Of a stretch of DNA of 64,000 bases, positions 62,486 through 64,000 are shown in pieces (within the stretch, counting starts at the first letter, position 1; every line of letters begins with the position of its first letter). The notes beneath the pieces are model-generated. The model worked only from the letters and a program-made list of their open reading frames with translations. It made no database searches and was not told where the DNA came from. Source of the DNA: Actinobacteria bacterium HGW-Actinobacteria-2 (GTDB taxonomy: Bacteria; Actinomycetota; Actinomycetes; Propionibacteriales; Propionibacteriaceae); contig PHEY01000003.1 in the NCBI GenBank assembly GCA_002841335.1, forward strand, positions 62,001 through 126,000, written 5' to 3'. A program made the position numbers and the translations under genes.

Positions 62486-63964
62486 ATGACAACGACCCAG
62501 GCTCTGACTCGGCTGTCGCTCGAGAGCGTGACGCGCTTGGATCCCGCGGCGCGACCCCTGGTGGAGCCGCGATCGCTTCAACCACGAATCCTGCACTTCG
62601 GGCTGGGCGCGTTCCACCGTGCACATCAGGCCGTCTACACCGAGGCGGCGAATGCCGTCACCGGAGAGCACTGGGGCATTGTCGACGTCGAGCCCTTCTC
62701 GTCTCGCGCTGTCGAAGGGATGCGCGCACAGGACTGCCTGTACTCGGTGACCGATCGTGCGCCAGGAGACCTGCGGACTCGGGTGGTGGGCTCGGTTGTC
62801 GAGGCCGTGCTGCTCAACGAAGATCCCAGCAGAGTCCGGACGCTGCTCACTGACCCTGAGCTCGCAACGGTGACACTGACCGTCACCGAAAAGGGCTATC
62901 ACCGGCGCCTCGACACCGGAAGCCTCGACACGACTGCGGCCCCGATCCAGACCGACCTCGCCGCCACAGTGACCGAGGAGGCCCCGCTCACCACCGTGCT
63001 GGGCCAACTCAGCGCGGGTCTACGGGCGCGATTCCATTCCACAGGTGCCCCGATCGACCTCATCTCCTGCGACAACATGGCCGGAAACGGGCCGGCCCTC
63101 GCCGCCGTCGTTCGAGGATTCATCGAGGCGTCGGCGTGGACCGACAAAGACGCACTCCTGAGTTGGATGACCCACGCGGTGTCCTTCCCCGCCACGATTG
63201 TCGACCGCATCGTGCCGGCAACCACCGATGAGGATCGAGATCTCGCATCCTCGGCACTGGGGCTGCGTGACGACGTCCCGGTCCTTGGGGAGCCTTACCG
63301 ACAGTGGGTGCTGGAAGACGCGTTCGTCGGGCCACGTCCGCTGTGGAACCACGACGGCGCGTTGTACGTCCCCGACGTCGCGCCGTACCAACTGATGAAG
63401 CTGCGCCTGCTCAACGGCTCTCACTCTGCGATGGCCTACCTCGGTCTCGCGGCAGGATGTCGAACCGTTGCCGACGTGCTCACCACCGACTGGGGTGAAG
63501 CACTGGTGCGCGAGTTCGGTGGTGAGGTCGCACCCACCCTGCCGAAGGCGGGAACCGACCCGGCTGCCTATGTCGAAGACCTGGTCGTCCGGTTCCGTAA
63601 CCCGGCGATGCGCCACCTGCTACGGCAGATCGGCTCGGACGGCACACTGAAGCTGCCCGAGCGGTGGTTCGGCCCGCTGCGAGAGCTGCGGGCCCTGGGA
63701 CGTCCTTCCCCTGTCCTGGAACTGGCGCTCGCCGCGTGGGTGCATGCCACGGCGCCCACCGCTGACGGCGGTCAGCGGTACGGCACCACGGATCCGGCTG
63801 CGCCAACCCTGGCGTCGTGCTGGTCGGGAACGATGGCCCCCACACAGCGAGTCGCTGCGTTGTTGACCGCGGCCGGCGCTGAGGACCTTGCCGCCGCCAC
63901 TGACCTCACCACCGCCATCGCCCAGCGGCTGGATGCCGTCTCTGCGGGAAAGGTCGAACTGTGA
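62486..63964 (+). CDS. Mannitol dehydrogenase-family oxidoreductase (mannitol/fructuronate type)
   Basis: A 492-residue long-chain NAD(P)-dependent dehydrogenase: ILHFGLGAFHRAHQAVY (dinucleotide-binding start), VTEKGYHRR, SCDNMAGNG, DRIVPAT and the catalytic Lys segment YQLMKLRLLNGSHS. Family members act on mannitol, arabitol, fructuronate or tagaturonate; the GntR(FCD)/SMP-30 context favours a uronate or sugar-acid route (uxuB-like), but polyol use cannot be excluded. ATG at 62486 with GGAGGAG upstream. GntR operator covers its promoter. Confidence 0.9.
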   Translation: MTTTQALTRLSLESVTRLDPAARPLVEPRSLQPRILHFGLGAFHRAHQAVYTEAANAVTGEHWGIVDVEPFSSRAVEGMRAQDCLYSVTDRAPGDLRTRVVGSVVEAVLLNEDPSRVRTLLTDPELATVTLTVTEKGYHRRLDTGSLDTTAAPIQTDLAATVTEEAPLTTVLGQLSAGLRARFHSTGAPIDLISCDNMAGNGPALAAVVRGFIEASAWTDKDALLSWMTHAVSFPATIVDRIVPATTDEDRDLASSALGLRDDVPVLGEPYRQWVLEDAFVGPRPLWNHDGALYVPDVAPYQLMKLRLLNGSHSAMAYLGLAAGCRTVADVLTTDWGEALVREFGGEVAPTLPKAGTDPAAYVEDLVVRFRNPAMRHLLRQIGSDGTLKLPERWFGPLRELRALGRPSPVLELALAAWVHATAPTADGGQRYGTTDPAAPTLASCWSGTMAPTQRVAALLTAAGAEDLAAATDLTTAIAQRLDAVSAGKVEL

Positions 63965-64000
63965 CGAGGCAGACGAGGGAGGCTCCCACGACCAACCGGG
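63961..64000 (+). CDS. Possible start of a further gene (partial)
   Basis: A GTG at 63961 overlaps the dehydrogenase stop (GTGA) and stays open to the window edge (13 codons). Coupling suggests the next operon gene, but too little is visible to name it. Confidence 0.35.
   Translation, partial: MTRQTREAPTTNR

Overview
This is a high-GC actinobacterial chromosome segment that spans the replication origin. The order pcnA/cca – DUF6049 – murJ(-pseudokinase) – trxB – trxA – GNAT – parB – parA – rsmG – jag – yidC – yidD – rnpA – rpmH – dnaA – oriC – dnaN – recF – dciA – gyrB – gyrA – DUF3566 – tRNA-Ile is the conserved actinobacterial origin block. Together with an anaerobic-type GlpABC glycerol-3-phosphate dehydrogenase and the general gene content, this suggests a member of the Propionibacteriales/Propionibacteriaceae. 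The family assignment is inference; the phylum is secure.

Left end (1-6.3 kb, accessory). A MarR/MFS pair is followed by an orphan NarL-type response regulator and a minus-strand operon (6278 to 2182). I read this operon as a leaderless class IId bacteriocin cluster. Its first gene encodes a 54-residue, Trp-rich, strongly cationic peptide closely resembling lacticin Q/aureocin A53. It is followed by a strong stem-loop, a small membrane protein, two bacterial-PH-domain membrane proteins (YdbS/YdbT type) and an ABC ATPase/permease pair, which is the immunity/export set expected for this family. Sample lines of the bacteriocin part are clearly lower in GC than the housekeeping genes.

6.5-29 kb. 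Housekeeping genes (HAD phosphatase, CCA-adding enzyme, secreted DUF6049 protein, MurJ fused to a pseudokinase and an extracellular domain) give way to accessory material. This includes a low-GC secreted protein with a G9 tract near its start and a neighbouring small membrane protein. Next comes a glycerol regulon (glpK, glpF, a SorC-type regulator, glpABC), then transaldolase, a NagD-like phosphatase, YaaA, an AraC regulator and a VOC protein.

29-41.5 kb. trxBA sits behind a SigR/SigH-type promoter. It is followed by an Ig-like surface protein, a GNAT protein, a PLP aminotransferase, a D-Ala-D-Ala-ligase-like enzyme, another GNAT, a duplicated palindromic repeat, parBA with two parS sites, rsmG (carrying a 14-bp inverted repeat), jag, yidC, yidD, rnpA and rpmH.

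41.5-54.6 kb. dnaA and dnaN are separated not only by oriC but by two extra genes, a lipoprotein and an OmpA-family protein. oriC (about 44.47-44.98 kb) holds a cluster of DnaA boxes and an AT-rich stretch. recF, dciA, gyrB, gyrA, a DUF3566 protein and tRNA-Ile follow.

54.6-64 kb. Adenosine/adenine deaminase, a secreted PHP-domain protein, an FKBP lipoprotein, a ThrE-type exporter and, at the right end, a GntR-controlled sugar-acid/polyol cluster: an SMP-30 lactonase and GntR on one side and a mannitol/fructuronate dehydrogenase on the other. Its divergent promoters each overlap an identical TTGTATACAA palindrome.
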